Positions 1-6,235 of a stretch of 8,560 nt of DNA are shown here, in pieces (within the stretch, counting starts at the first letter, position 1; the number at the start of each line of letters is the position of its first letter). The stretch is from Desulfovibrionaceae bacterium UBA930. GTDB taxonomy: Bacteria > Desulfobacterota > Desulfovibrionia > Desulfovibrionales > Desulfovibrionaceae. The notes below the pieces were generated by a model, which searched no databases, was not told the origin of the DNA, and was given only the letters and a program-made list of their open reading frames with translations. A program made the position numbers and the translations under genes. The stretch is from positions 1 to 8,560 of the forward strand of contig DBDO01000246.1 in NCBI GenBank assembly GCA_002293605.1, given 5' to 3'.

Positions 1-2
1 CA

Positions 3-2291
3 GCGGCGGGCACTTTTTCTTCCCCGCTTGCGCCCGCTTCTGCGCCTTCTCCCTCGGTGTCCGGGCCGGGTGTGGGCGTAGCTGAAAGCAAAGGGGTGTA
101 CGGAGGAGAAATCAATACCGGCGGCTTTGAAAATATAGGCCAGGGAGGAGAGCCCGCAAGCAATGCGCCGCCCACTTCCGGGCAGGGGGCAAAGCAACCG
201 GAAAAGCCTTCCGAGCATGCGCTGCCGGCGCATTCTGACGCAGGCCAGAGGCAGGCGAATGCCACCATTGTATATACGGATGCCGAAGGCAAGGAGATTC
301 CTCCGCCGCCCGATCCGTCTGTGCTCATGCCGGAGATAGAAGAACATGTGCGGCGCGGCGAATATGTTCAGGCCCTGGAAAAAAGCAATATACTGCTGAC
401 TGGCGGGATTATTGAAGCGGATATGCGCGAAAAACTGTTGCATATCCGGGCCGAGATGCTTTACGCCGTCAACAGGGAGCAGCTTGCCGAGCATTATGTG
501 GAAATTGCAGACGCCGCGAATCAGGCCATCAATTTCAACCAGCAATCGCCGCGCAATGCAGGCGCTTTGCTGCGTCTGGGCTATGTGAACCTGAAGGTAA
601 ATAATATCGCCGAGGCTGAAGCGCGTTTCAACATACTGCGCCGTATGTATCCGGAAGATGAAAATGTGCCGCTTACCTACTATTACTGGGGTGAATATTA
701 TTTCGACCGTAATGAAATGCAAAAAGCGGCGGACGAATTTCAGTATATTCTTCAGGAATACCCCAACAGCCGCTATTCCCGCGATGCGGCGCTCGGTCTG
801 ACGCGGTCCTTTTATCGCCTGGGCTATTACGAACAGGCCTTTAACACTATGGATTACGTGGAACGGCGCTGGGAGCGCTTTTATCTTGATTATCCGCTTT
901 TGTTGAGTATGACCGGGGACATCGCCTTCAGAATGAACAAGCTTGATAATGCCCTGCGGAACTACTGGCTGTATATCAACTTGCAGCCAGCGGGTGAAGA
1001 GGCGGATATCGTTTTAACCCGGCTTGGCGATATTTATTCCATGCAGCGGGAACGAACGGCTGCCAAAGAATTGTACGCAGCCGGCATGAAGGCCTTTCCT
1101 GATAAGGACGGCGGGCTTGTGGCCATGATGCGTCTCGCTGAAGATGGTATGAATGACAGTCCCTCCATCTCAGGCATGTTCACCGTGTTTGACGGGCCGC
1201 TCAGTATGCAGCCGGTGGAAGTATACCGTAATATCATTGATAAACACCCTGGCAGCGCCCTTGTTCCCCTTGCAGAAATCAAGCTCGCGCTCTGGTATCT
1301 GTGGGACAAGCAATACGACAAGCCGTTGGAGATACTGTCCGCCTTTATTGAAAATCGTCCCAAGCACGAACTTGCACCCAGGGCCAAGGAGATTATGCTC
1401 CAGACCTTCAGCATGGCTGCCGCCGAAAGCATGCGGGATCAGCGTTTTTCCAAAATGAGCGAACTCTGGGAAAAATATCCGGCAATGCGTGGACAGGCGG
1501 AAGCCCTTGCCCCTGAAAGCCGGGTGGCCCTTGCCACAAGCTATAAGCATAACGGCAAACCCAATGAAGCGCTGGAGATTCTTGAACCGCTTTTTTACGG
1601 AGAAAAGCTCCCGCAGTATTCGGAAATGGCTCTTAGTCTGGTACTTGGCGTGTATCTGGAATACAGCCAGTGGCAATCTATTCTTGATGTGGCGCAACGC
1701 ATTGACGTATGGGAGCTTACGCCGGAACTCCAGATGCAGTTGGATTATGCCGCGGCTCTTGCGGGCGAGAATATGGATAACAGTGCCGTGGCAGCCCCGC
1801 TTTGGCGGCGTTTGTATGATTCCGGAAAGTTGTCCGGCGCGCGCCTGACCTATGCGACTTTTTTTCTGGCTAGGGAGGCGGAAAAAAAGCGCAACCTGGA
1901 AGAGGCCTTTTTTCTGGGCAGGGAGGCCTTAACCCGCCTGATAGAGCAGGTGGAGCATTCCCCGAGTGCCGCCGATACGGGAAAAATTCAAACCCAGCTC
2001 GCTTCGCTGATAGATGTGTCGGAAACGGCAGGGCGTTTGCGTGAGGCGCTCGCCTATGCGAATCAGTATTTGCAGTATATTCCGGCCCATGATCCGGAGC
2101 GGATGGCAGTGCGTTATCGCATGGCCCGTATTTATAAAAAACAGGGCGATGATGAAAACTGGAAAAAGATTTTGAGCGAAATAACGGCCCAGGATCCGCA
2201 ATCCGTCTACGGACAGTTGGCTGCCTCGGAACTCAAAGCCGCAGCTATCGCCAAAGATGCTTCGCAGTTTTCCACAAACGGCAGGATTTAA
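3..2291 (+). CDS. TPR-repeat protein, 5' end outside window
   Basis: Large tetratricopeptide-repeat protein of unknown specific role; TPRs normally form helical scaffolds for protein-protein contacts. The frame is open from base 3, so the GTG at 57 is probably an internal Val codon and the true start lies upstream. Numbering from that GTG, residues 1-90 are low-complexity, rich in Gly, Pro, Ala and Ser, with a proline run (IPPPPDP) near 81-87. After about residue 92 the protein is almost wholly paired helices. TPR-like units are seen near 168-200 (LLRLGYVNLKVNNIAEAEARF), 205-237 (YYYWGEYYFDRNEMQKAADEF), 240-272, 280-312 and 316-348, with more degenerate ones later and a last one before the C-terminus (RYRMARIYKKQGDD). 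No enzyme motif or membrane segment is visible in the part present. Any signal peptide would be upstream of the window. A 233-nt gap separates it from the next gene, so it probably ends its own transcription unit. TPR assignment is firm; function is not known. Confidence 0.85.
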   Translation, partial: AAGTFSSPLAPASAPSPSVSGPGVGVAESKGVYGGEINTGGFENIGQGGEPASNAPPTSGQGAKQPEKPSEHALPAHSDAGQRQANATIVYTDAEGKEIPPPPDPSVLMPEIEEHVRRGEYVQALEKSNILLTGGIIEADMREKLLHIRAEMLYAVNREQLAEHYVEIADAANQAINFNQQSPRNAGALLRLGYVNLKVNNIAEAEARFNILRRMYPEDENVPLTYYYWGEYYFDRNEMQKAADEFQYILQEYPNSRYSRDAALGLTRSFYRLGYYEQAFNTMDYVERRWERFYLDYPLLLSMTGDIAFRMNKLDNALRNYWLYINLQPAGEEADIVLTRLGDIYSMQRERTAAKELYAAGMKAFPDKDGGLVAMMRLAEDGMNDSPSISGMFTVFDGPLSMQPVEVYRNIIDKHPGSALVPLAEIKLALWYLWDKQYDKPLEILSAFIENRPKHELAPRAKEIMLQTFSMAAAESMRDQRFSKMSELWEKYPAMRGQAEALAPESRVALATSYKHNGKPNEALEILEPLFYGEKLPQYSEMALSLVLGVYLEYSQWQSILDVAQRIDVWELTPELQMQLDYAAALAGENMDNSAVAAPLWRRLYDSGKLSGARLTYATFFLAREAEKKRNLEEAFFLGREALTRLIEQVEHSPSAADTGKIQTQLASLIDVSETAGRLREALAYANQYLQYIPAHDPERMAVRYRMARIYKKQGDDENWKKILSEITAQDPQSVYGQLAASELKAAAIAKDASQFSTNGRI

Positions 2292-2331
2292 GGAAAGGTC
2301 TTTTACTTTTGCGCCTCCGCCCCCACGCCTC

Positions 2332-2345
2332 GTCAGGGAACTGAC
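2332..2345 (+). other. small stem-loop with GGAA tetraloop
   Basis: GTCAG-GGAA-CTGAC is a perfect 5-bp stem closed by a GNRA-class loop, 41 nt after the TPR gene stop. It has no following T tract. It shares the octamer TCAGGGAA with the larger hairpin at 2369-2393. It may be a fragment of 3'-end structure, or chance. Confidence 0.3.
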
Positions 2346-2368
2346 TCAGATGCCTTTGCTTCGAACCC

Positions 2369-2393
2369 TCAGGGAAGGCTCTGCCTCCCCTGA
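2369..2393 (+). terminator. possible transcription-end hairpin after the TPR gene
   Basis: A 25-nt near-palindrome with 10 paired bases, one A/C mismatch and a 3-nt TCT loop: TCAGGGAAGGC pairs with GCCTCCCCTGA. It lies 78 nt after the TPR stop and 132 nt before the next start, where a transcript end would be expected. No U-tract follows (the next bases are ACAGTATTGAG), so it is not a canonical intrinsic terminator. It could instead protect an mRNA 3' end or act with Rho. Confidence 0.4.
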
Positions 2394-2470
2394 ACAGTAT
2401 TGAGAAACAGCCCCTAGACGAAAAAAGGCAAGTGGGCTACAGGAATGGAGCCGGGTCCGAGCCCTTTGGT

Positions 2471-2496
2471 GCCTGCCGCGCGCTGTTGGGGCGGGC
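2471..2496 (+). other. possible 5'-UTR stem-loop before the tlpA-like gene
   Basis: GCCTGCC (2471-2477) can pair with GGCGGGC (2490-2496) as a 7-bp GC-rich stem with one G-T wobble and a 12-nt loop. It ends 15 nt before the Shine-Dalgarno sequence of the downstream gene, so it would sit in the leader if transcription starts upstream. The region is GC-rich, so chance pairing is plausible. No known riboswitch pattern was recognised. Confidence 0.25.
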
Positions 2497-2511
2497 CTTG
2501 CGAAAACGTTA

Positions 2512-2519
2512 AAGGAGAG
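2512..2519 (+). promoter_or_regulatory. ribosome binding site of the tlpA-like gene
   Basis: AAGGAGAG lies 5 nt before the ATG at 2525 and is a strong Shine-Dalgarno match. It fixes that start, which also gives an intact signal peptide. No convincing -35/-10 pair was found upstream. Confidence 0.75.
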
Positions 2520-2524
2520 AGCGT

Positions 2525-3010
2525 ATGCGTTGTTTCGCCATGCTTTGCATAACCCTGGCCCTTATGGCCGCCCTTGGAGCTGCTGCCGGGCAGGCGGCCC
2601 CAGTCAACGTGAAGGACATCCCGACCATAGATGGAGGAGGGCTGTTCAAGCGTATTTCCGCCGAGAAGGGCAAGCTTGTGGTGGTCAATGTGTTTGCCTC
2701 CTGGTGCCCTCCCTGCCGAGACGAAATACCCGGCCTTGTCAACATCCGCCGCTCTTTTCCCGAAGATCAGCTTGTACTTATAGGGATTTCCCTGGACAGG
2801 GAGCCCAAGGCCCTGGCGAACTACATGGGGGAAATGCGCATGAACTACCCCGTACTGCTGGCCGAAGGGGACTTCATCCAGCGCATCAGGGTGCGTGCTG
2901 TGCCGCAACTGCTTATTTACAACAAACTGGGTGAGCTGGTCTTTAATCATCAGGGCCTGATGGACGAAGGGGAAATCAGGGCCAAAATCAACACGATTCT
3001 CGGGCAATAG
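2525..3010 (+). CDS. TlpA/ResA-like thioredoxin-fold disulfide reductase
   Basis: Secreted thiol-disulfide oxidoreductase of the TlpA/ResA family, 161 aa, a usual length. Residues 1-25 form a Sec-type signal peptide: a short N-terminus with Arg2, then a hydrophobic Leu/Ala-rich core, with a likely cleavage near GQA-AP. There is no lipobox cysteine, so the product is probably soluble in the periplasm or held by an uncleaved anchor. The fold follows: VVVNVFASWCPPC with the redox pair C61 and C64, then VLIGISLD at 84-91, and the cis-proline motif VP at 126-127 before LLIYN. The WCPPC active site is typical of proteins that reduce disulfides for cytochrome c maturation or handle other extracytoplasmic thiols. 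No cytochrome-maturation gene is adjacent, so the partner is unknown. The next gene begins 9 nt after the stop, suggesting co-transcription. Family assignment is confident; the exact substrate is not. Confidence 0.9.
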   Translation: MRCFAMLCITLALMAALGAAAGQAAPVNVKDIPTIDGGGLFKRISAEKGKLVVVNVFASWCPPCRDEIPGLVNIRRSFPEDQLVLIGISLDREPKALANYMGEMRMNYPVLLAEGDFIQRIRVRAVPQLLIYNKLGELVFNHQGLMDEGEIRAKINTILGQ

Positions 3011-3019
3011 GCGCGGTGC

Positions 3020-3481
3020 ATGGAATACCTTCTGCAAAGCGCCCTGCTCAAGGATATGAAGGAAGTGCACGCCCTTTTGCTTGCCTCCGCTTCGGAAGGG
3101 GAATTGCTGCCGCGTTCCTTGTCCGATTTATACAGCCATACCCGTGATTTTTTCTTGTTGAAAGACCCGAAAGGCGCGGTGGCGGGCTGCTGCGCCCTGT
3201 CCATAGTTTGGGAGGATCTGGCCGAGATCCGCTCCCTTTTTGTGCGGCAGGATTTGCGGCGGCTGGGCCACGGGCGTCTGCTTGTCGAAGCCTGCCTGGA
3301 AAGCGCGCGCGCTTTCGGCGTTCGCAGGGTCTTTACCCTGACCTACAGGCCGGATTTTTTCGGTGCCCTTGGCTTTATTGAAATCGGCAAGGACAAGCTG
3401 CCGCAAAAAATATGGGCGGACTGCATTCATTGTCCCAAGTTTCCGGACTGTGATGAAATAGCCTTGCAACGGGATGTCTGA
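3020..3481 (+). CDS. GNAT N-acetyltransferase, short N-acetylglutamate synthase type
   Basis: GNAT-fold acetyltransferase of 153 aa. It most resembles the stand-alone short form of N-acetylglutamate synthase, which acetylates glutamate from acetyl-CoA in the cytoplasm as the first step of arginine synthesis and lacks the amino-acid-kinase domain of classical ArgA. Visible features in order are GELLPRSLSDLY (27-38), GCCALSIVWEDLAEIRSLFV (56-75), the acetyl-CoA loop RRLGHGR (80-86) with the R-x-x-G-x-G pattern, VFTLTY (104-109), FFGALGF (113-119), and the tail KIWADCIHCPKFPDCDE (130-146) with cysteines at 135, 138 and 144. The LLPRS, DLAEIRSL and CPKFP.CDE segments are the reason for preferring this family over a generic GNAT. 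No strong Shine-Dalgarno precedes the ATG, so it is probably coupled to the tlpA-like gene ending 9 nt upstream. No other arginine genes are nearby, so the substrate is an inference. Confidence 0.85.
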   Translation: MEYLLQSALLKDMKEVHALLLASASEGELLPRSLSDLYSHTRDFFLLKDPKGAVAGCCALSIVWEDLAEIRSLFVRQDLRRLGHGRLLVEACLESARAFGVRRVFTLTYRPDFFGALGFIEIGKDKLPQKIWADCIHCPKFPDCDEIALQRDV

Positions 3482-3532
3482 CCCGTAACATTTTTACTTT
3501 AAGCAGATTCTTTCAGGCGTACCGGCCCTGAT

Positions 3533-3539
3533 GGAGGAG
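3533..3539 (+). promoter_or_regulatory. ribosome binding site of hpt
   Basis: GGAGGAG is a near-perfect Shine-Dalgarno sequence 8 nt before the ATG at 3548. It overlaps the GTG at 3539 and is too close to the TTG at 3542, so it selects ATG 3548 over those upstream in-frame alternatives. Confidence 0.8.
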
Positions 3540-3547
3540 TGTTGCAT

Positions 3548-4090
3548 ATGGGCCGCGACATGCGGATTAAGGCCTTACAGGAGCTGTTCCCGCCTTCGCT
3601 TATTGAAGAACGGGTGCGCGGCATGGCTGCCGAGATTAACGCGCTTTACGCGGGCAAACCGCTGGTTATGATTTGCGTGCTCAAAGGCGCTTTTATGTTT
3701 TTCTCCGATTTGGTGAAACATATACGCGTTGGCGCAGAACTTGATTTTGTGCGTCTTGCCAGCTACGGGGAGAGCGAGCGCAGTTCTGGCACGGTGCGCT
3801 TTCTTAAGGATACGGAAATTCCCCTACAGGGCAAAGACGTGCTTGTTGTGGAGGATATTATTGATACCGGACTGAGCATGGAGTATCTGCAAAGGAACTT
3901 GCAGTCCAGGGGCGTAAAGTCATTGCGTATTGCCGCCTTGATTGATAAAGTGGAACGGCGGGAGAAAGCGGTGAACGTAGAGTTCTCCTGTTTTACGGTT
4001 TCCGGCGGCTTCATTGTCGGCTACGGGCTTGACTATGCGGAGCGCTTTCGGGAGCTTCCGGCCGTATACACGCTTGAATTCGAGGAATAG
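3548..4090 (+). CDS. hpt: hypoxanthine(-guanine) phosphoribosyltransferase
   Basis: Cytoplasmic purine-salvage enzyme that joins hypoxanthine (and usually guanine) to PRPP, giving IMP or GMP and pyrophosphate. The chosen ATG gives 180 aa, the normal bacterial length. The type I phosphoribosyltransferase fold is clear: the VLKG loop with K46-G47 after a beta strand; the flexible-loop region LASYGESERSSGTVRF at 70-85; the PRPP-binding signature VLVVEDIIDTG at 98-108 with acidic pair E102-D103; LRIAALIDK at 126-134; and the base-recognition and C-terminal block GFIVGYGLDYAERFRELP at 154-171, strongly conserved in HPRTs. It is 66 nt after the GNAT gene and 7 nt before the DUF3426 gene, whose ribosome binding site it encodes in its last codons. 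No purine-biosynthesis gene is adjacent. Base specificity cannot be settled from sequence alone, and xanthine or guanine preference remains possible. Confidence 0.95.
   Translation: MGRDMRIKALQELFPPSLIEERVRGMAAEINALYAGKPLVMICVLKGAFMFFSDLVKHIRVGAELDFVRLASYGESERSSGTVRFLKDTEIPLQGKDVLVVEDIIDTGLSMEYLQRNLQSRGVKSLRIAALIDKVERREKAVNVEFSCFTVSGGFIVGYGLDYAERFRELPAVYTLEFEE
4082..4087 (+). promoter_or_regulatory. ribosome binding site of the zinc-ribbon/DUF3426 gene
   Basis: GAGGAA lies inside the last two Glu codons of hpt, 10 nt before the ATG at 4098. It supports that start and coupling of translation to hpt. Confidence 0.6.
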
Positions 4091-4097
4091 CGCGTCT

Positions 4098-4874
4098 ATG
4101 CTGATAGTCTGCCCCAGGTGTGAAACAACCTTTTCTTTGCCGGACGCCCTGTTTAAACCGGAAAAGAAGGCGCGCTGTTCCCATTGTGGTCTGGTCTTTC
4201 CTATGGCCGCAGCGCAGGCCCCGCCCCAGCCGGAAGCGGAGAAAGCCCCTGCGCCGAAAGAGCCGCCTGCCGACAGCCAAAAGGTAAAGCCGTCTTTCTT
4301 TGTGCGTTGGCGTAAAGCCCTGGTCGGAGGCGCGGCCCTCTTGCTCTTGCTGGCGCTCGGCTATGGCCTGTGGCTGACCTATTCCTCCTACAAGGACGAT
4401 CCCGCAAAGCCCTCTACGGCTGAAACGCAACCAGGACAAGACGCCGAAGCTCAAGCCCAGGCCGAGGTGGAACGTTTGAGCGGCAGCGTCTCGCTGGATG
4501 AAATCCGCCAGTTCCAGGTGGATAACACCCAGATTGGCAAAATAACGGTCATCCAGGGGGTGGCCGTGAATATCTCCAAGACCAACAAAGATTTCGTCAT
4601 TATTGAAGCGCGGCTTCTGGACGCCAACGGCAAAACCCTTGGCGAGCCTGTGCAGCAGCTTTGCGGTGTGCCGTTAACGCTTTTTCAACTGCAAAGTCTC
4701 AGCGGTGAAGAGCTGAAAAGCACGCTCAACAACCGCATAACCATCCTGACTTACAATACGAATATCGCTCCTGGCGGTAAAGTTCCCTTTGTAGTGGTGT
4801 TTCCCTCCCCGCCTGCCGCTATGAAGAAGTTTGAAGTGCGGGTGATTGGCGTGCAGGAAGCCGCCGCCTCGTAA
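4098..4874 (+). CDS. zinc-ribbon, single-TM, DUF3426 domain protein
   Basis: A 258-aa membrane protein of unknown function. The N-terminus MLIVCPRCETTFSLPD and ARCSHCGLVF is an MJ0042/zinin-type zinc ribbon with C5, C8, C27 and C30. A Pro/Ala/Glu/Lys-rich linker follows (about 37-65), then one hydrophobic segment at about 74-95 (LVGGAALLLLLALGYGLWL). Basic residues before it (RWRK, 70-73) predict the ribbon inside the cytoplasm and the rest outside. After a Gln/Ala/Glu-rich stretch (107-125) a beta-rich domain covers about 135-255 (VIQGVAVNISKTNKDFVIIEARLLDANGKTLGE in pattern). This matches DUF3426, a fibronectin-like extracytoplasmic domain common in Proteobacteria. The ATG at 4098 is chosen because the family begins at the zinc ribbon and a Shine-Dalgarno precedes it; a longer TTG-started version would run inside hpt. 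radA starts 2 nt after its stop. Domain layout is confident and the function is unknown. Confidence 0.85.
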   Translation: MLIVCPRCETTFSLPDALFKPEKKARCSHCGLVFPMAAAQAPPQPEAEKAPAPKEPPADSQKVKPSFFVRWRKALVGGAALLLLLALGYGLWLTYSSYKDDPAKPSTAETQPGQDAEAQAQAEVERLSGSVSLDEIRQFQVDNTQIGKITVIQGVAVNISKTNKDFVIIEARLLDANGKTLGEPVQQLCGVPLTLFQLQSLSGEELKSTLNNRITILTYNTNIAPGGKVPFVVVFPSPPAAMKKFEVRVIGVQEAAAS

Positions 4875-4876
4875 GC

Positions 4877-6235
4877 ATGGCGAAAATTCGCGACATCTAC
4901 ATATGCAGTTCCTGCCAGGCGCGTTCCTCACAGTGGAAGGGGCAGTGCCCGACCTGCGGCGAATGGAATACGCTGGAGCTTTCCCAACTGAAGAGCGCTG
5001 CAAAAAGTGCCCCGCTTACGCTCCGGGCCGAACCTGTTCTCCGTCTGGCCGATGCCTCGGAGCGCAGCGGCGCGGTGTTCAGCACCGGCATGGCCGCTTT
5101 TGACCGCATTCTCGGCCAGGGTCTGGTTCCGGGGGCGGCCCTGCTGGTCGGCGGGGAGCCGGGAATAGGCAAATCAACCTTGCTTTTGCAGATAGCCGGA
5201 GCGGTCGCCGCCTCAACGCGGAAAGCAGTCTATCTTTCCGGTGAGGAGTCCCTCCCCCAGATACGGGCCCGGGCCGAGCGCCTGGGTCTTTTGCACGACA
5301 ATCTGTACGCCCTTGCCACATCGCAGGTGGAAGACATTTTTGGCCTGCTGGAAGGGGATGCGCCGCCCGCCTTACTCATTCTTGATTCCGTGCAGACCTT
5401 GAGTTCTTCGCGGGCCGAAGGGCTGCCCGGCAATGTAAGCCAGGTGCGCGCTGTGGCTACCGAAGTGGTTGAGCGCTGCAAAAAAAGCGGTACCACAGTA
5501 GTGCTGGTGGGGCATGTAACCAAAGACGGCAACCTTGCCGGGCCGCGTCTGCTTGAGCATATGGTCGATACGGTCATCTCCCTGGAAGGGGACCGCCAGC
5601 AGCTCTTCCGTTTGCTGCGGGTGTTGAAGAATCGTTTTGGCCCCAACCAGGAAATGCTGATTTTCCAAATGCTTTCCCAGGGCATGGAATTGGTGGAAGA
5701 CCCCTCCACCTATTTCCTGGGGGCGCGGGACGCCAGCCTTTCGGGCACGGCCGTGGTCATGGCCCTTGACGGGCAGCGTCCTCTTGCCGTTGAAATTCAG
5801 GCCCTTGTCACCAAGAGCTATCTGGCCATTCCCCGGCGCACGGGCCTTGGCTTTGATGTCAATCGCCTGCATCTGCTGCTTGCGGTTCTGGAGAAAAGGC
5901 TGCACCTGTCCTTTGCCCAGGTGGATATTTACGCCAAGGTCGGGGGAGGCATGCGCCTTATGGAGCCGGGTATGGATGCGGCCCTGGTCGCGGCCGTACT
6001 CTCTTCCTATTACGATATGCCCCTACCGGAACGGGCTGTGTTCTGGGGCGAGGTGGACCTGAACGGGCAGCTTCGTCCTGTGGCCGGAAACGCTCTCAGG
6101 GAAGGGCAGGCCGCGCGCCTGGGCTATTCCCCCATTGTATGCCCGATACAAAGCGAGGGCGGCAAAAACGGGGGCTTTCGCACTTTGACGGACATGCAAA
6201 AGGCGCTTTTTTCCAGAAAAAAAAGCAGCGCCTGA
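4877..6235 (+). CDS. radA: DNA repair and recombination ATPase RadA (Sms)
   Basis: RadA is a RecA-like ATPase that promotes branch migration and recombination-intermediate processing in the cytoplasm. At 452 aa it matches the family's usual size, and all expected parts are present. These are an N-terminal C4 zinc finger (C10, C13, C24, C27 in ICSSCQARSSQWKGQCPTC), Walker A GEPGIGKST at 93-101, Walker B LLILD at 166-170, a second RecA-type block LVGHVTKDG near 210-218, the RadA-specific KNRFG motif at 251-255, and a C-terminal Lon-protease-like domain from about 290 (VVMALDGQRPLAVEIQALV, then YAKVGGGMRLMEPGMDAALVAAVL). The Lon-like domain has no catalytic serine in that helix region, as is normal for RadA, so it is structural and not proteolytic. 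The start lies 2 nt after the preceding stop, with only a distant AGGAAG, implying translational coupling. The 3' end carries an A8 tract. Confidence 0.97.
   Translation: MAKIRDIYICSSCQARSSQWKGQCPTCGEWNTLELSQLKSAAKSAPLTLRAEPVLRLADASERSGAVFSTGMAAFDRILGQGLVPGAALLVGGEPGIGKSTLLLQIAGAVAASTRKAVYLSGEESLPQIRARAERLGLLHDNLYALATSQVEDIFGLLEGDAPPALLILDSVQTLSSSRAEGLPGNVSQVRAVATEVVERCKKSGTTVVLVGHVTKDGNLAGPRLLEHMVDTVISLEGDRQQLFRLLRVLKNRFGPNQEMLIFQMLSQGMELVEDPSTYFLGARDASLSGTAVVMALDGQRPLAVEIQALVTKSYLAIPRRTGLGFDVNRLHLLLAVLEKRLHLSFAQVDIYAKVGGGMRLMEPGMDAALVAAVLSSYYDMPLPERAVFWGEVDLNGQLRPVAGNALREGQAARLGYSPIVCPIQSEGGKNGGFRTLTDMQKALFSRKKSSA
6201..6233 (+). other. imperfect palindrome across the radA 3' end
   Basis: AGGCGCT (6201-6207) and AGCGCCT (6227-6233) are perfect 7-base inverted arms reaching the first base of the TGA stop. 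Between them T5 (6208-6212) can pair with part of the A8 run (6217-6224), with a small GC bulge. The RNA could fold into a long hairpin at the end of radA. There is no T tract after the outer arm, so it is not a standard terminator. It may help end or protect the mRNA before the clpS gap. Confidence 0.35.

Larger units (their letters stand above)
2292..2524 (+). other. TPR/tlpA-like intergenic region, 233 nt
   Basis: The longest non-coding stretch in the window. It begins with a T-rich segment (2301-2310) and then holds the three stem-loops listed separately and the ribosome site of the tlpA-like gene. A TTGAGA at 2400-2405 could be a -35 box, but no matching -10 was found at normal spacing. 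A 35-codon ORF from ATG 2445 overlaps the tlpA-like start but has no properly spaced ribosome site, so I do not call it. Confidence 0.5.

Noticed and set aside
57..59. GTG at 57 as the true start of the TPR protein
   Set aside because: The frame stays open to base 3 with the same Ala/Ser/Pro composition and no ribosome site is visible before the GTG, so the start is most likely upstream.
1170..1697. 175-codon minus-strand open frame inside the TPR gene
   Set aside because: Opposite a continuous TPR-coding frame, with no domain and no ribosome site supporting it.
2445..2552. 35-codon small ORF overlapping the tlpA-like start
   Set aside because: The only purine-rich site abuts the ATG, the composition is uninformative, and it overlaps a real start in another frame.
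2414..3070. 218-codon minus-strand open frame across the tlpA-like gene and its upstream gap
   Set aside because: It lies opposite a clear signal-peptide and WCPPC gene, lacks any recognisable domain, and looks like a mirror of codon bias.
3539..3547. GTG or TTG starts for hpt upstream of ATG 3548
   Set aside because: They overlap or abut the GGAGGAG ribosome site, which is ideally spaced only for ATG 3548.
4014..4097. Longer TTG-started form of the DUF3426 protein
   Set aside because: The added 28 residues overlap the end of hpt and precede the family's usual zinc-ribbon start; ATG 4098 has a Shine-Dalgarno.
5372..5905. 177-codon minus-strand open frame inside radA
   Set aside because: Antisense to canonical RadA motifs with no protein-like features of its own.
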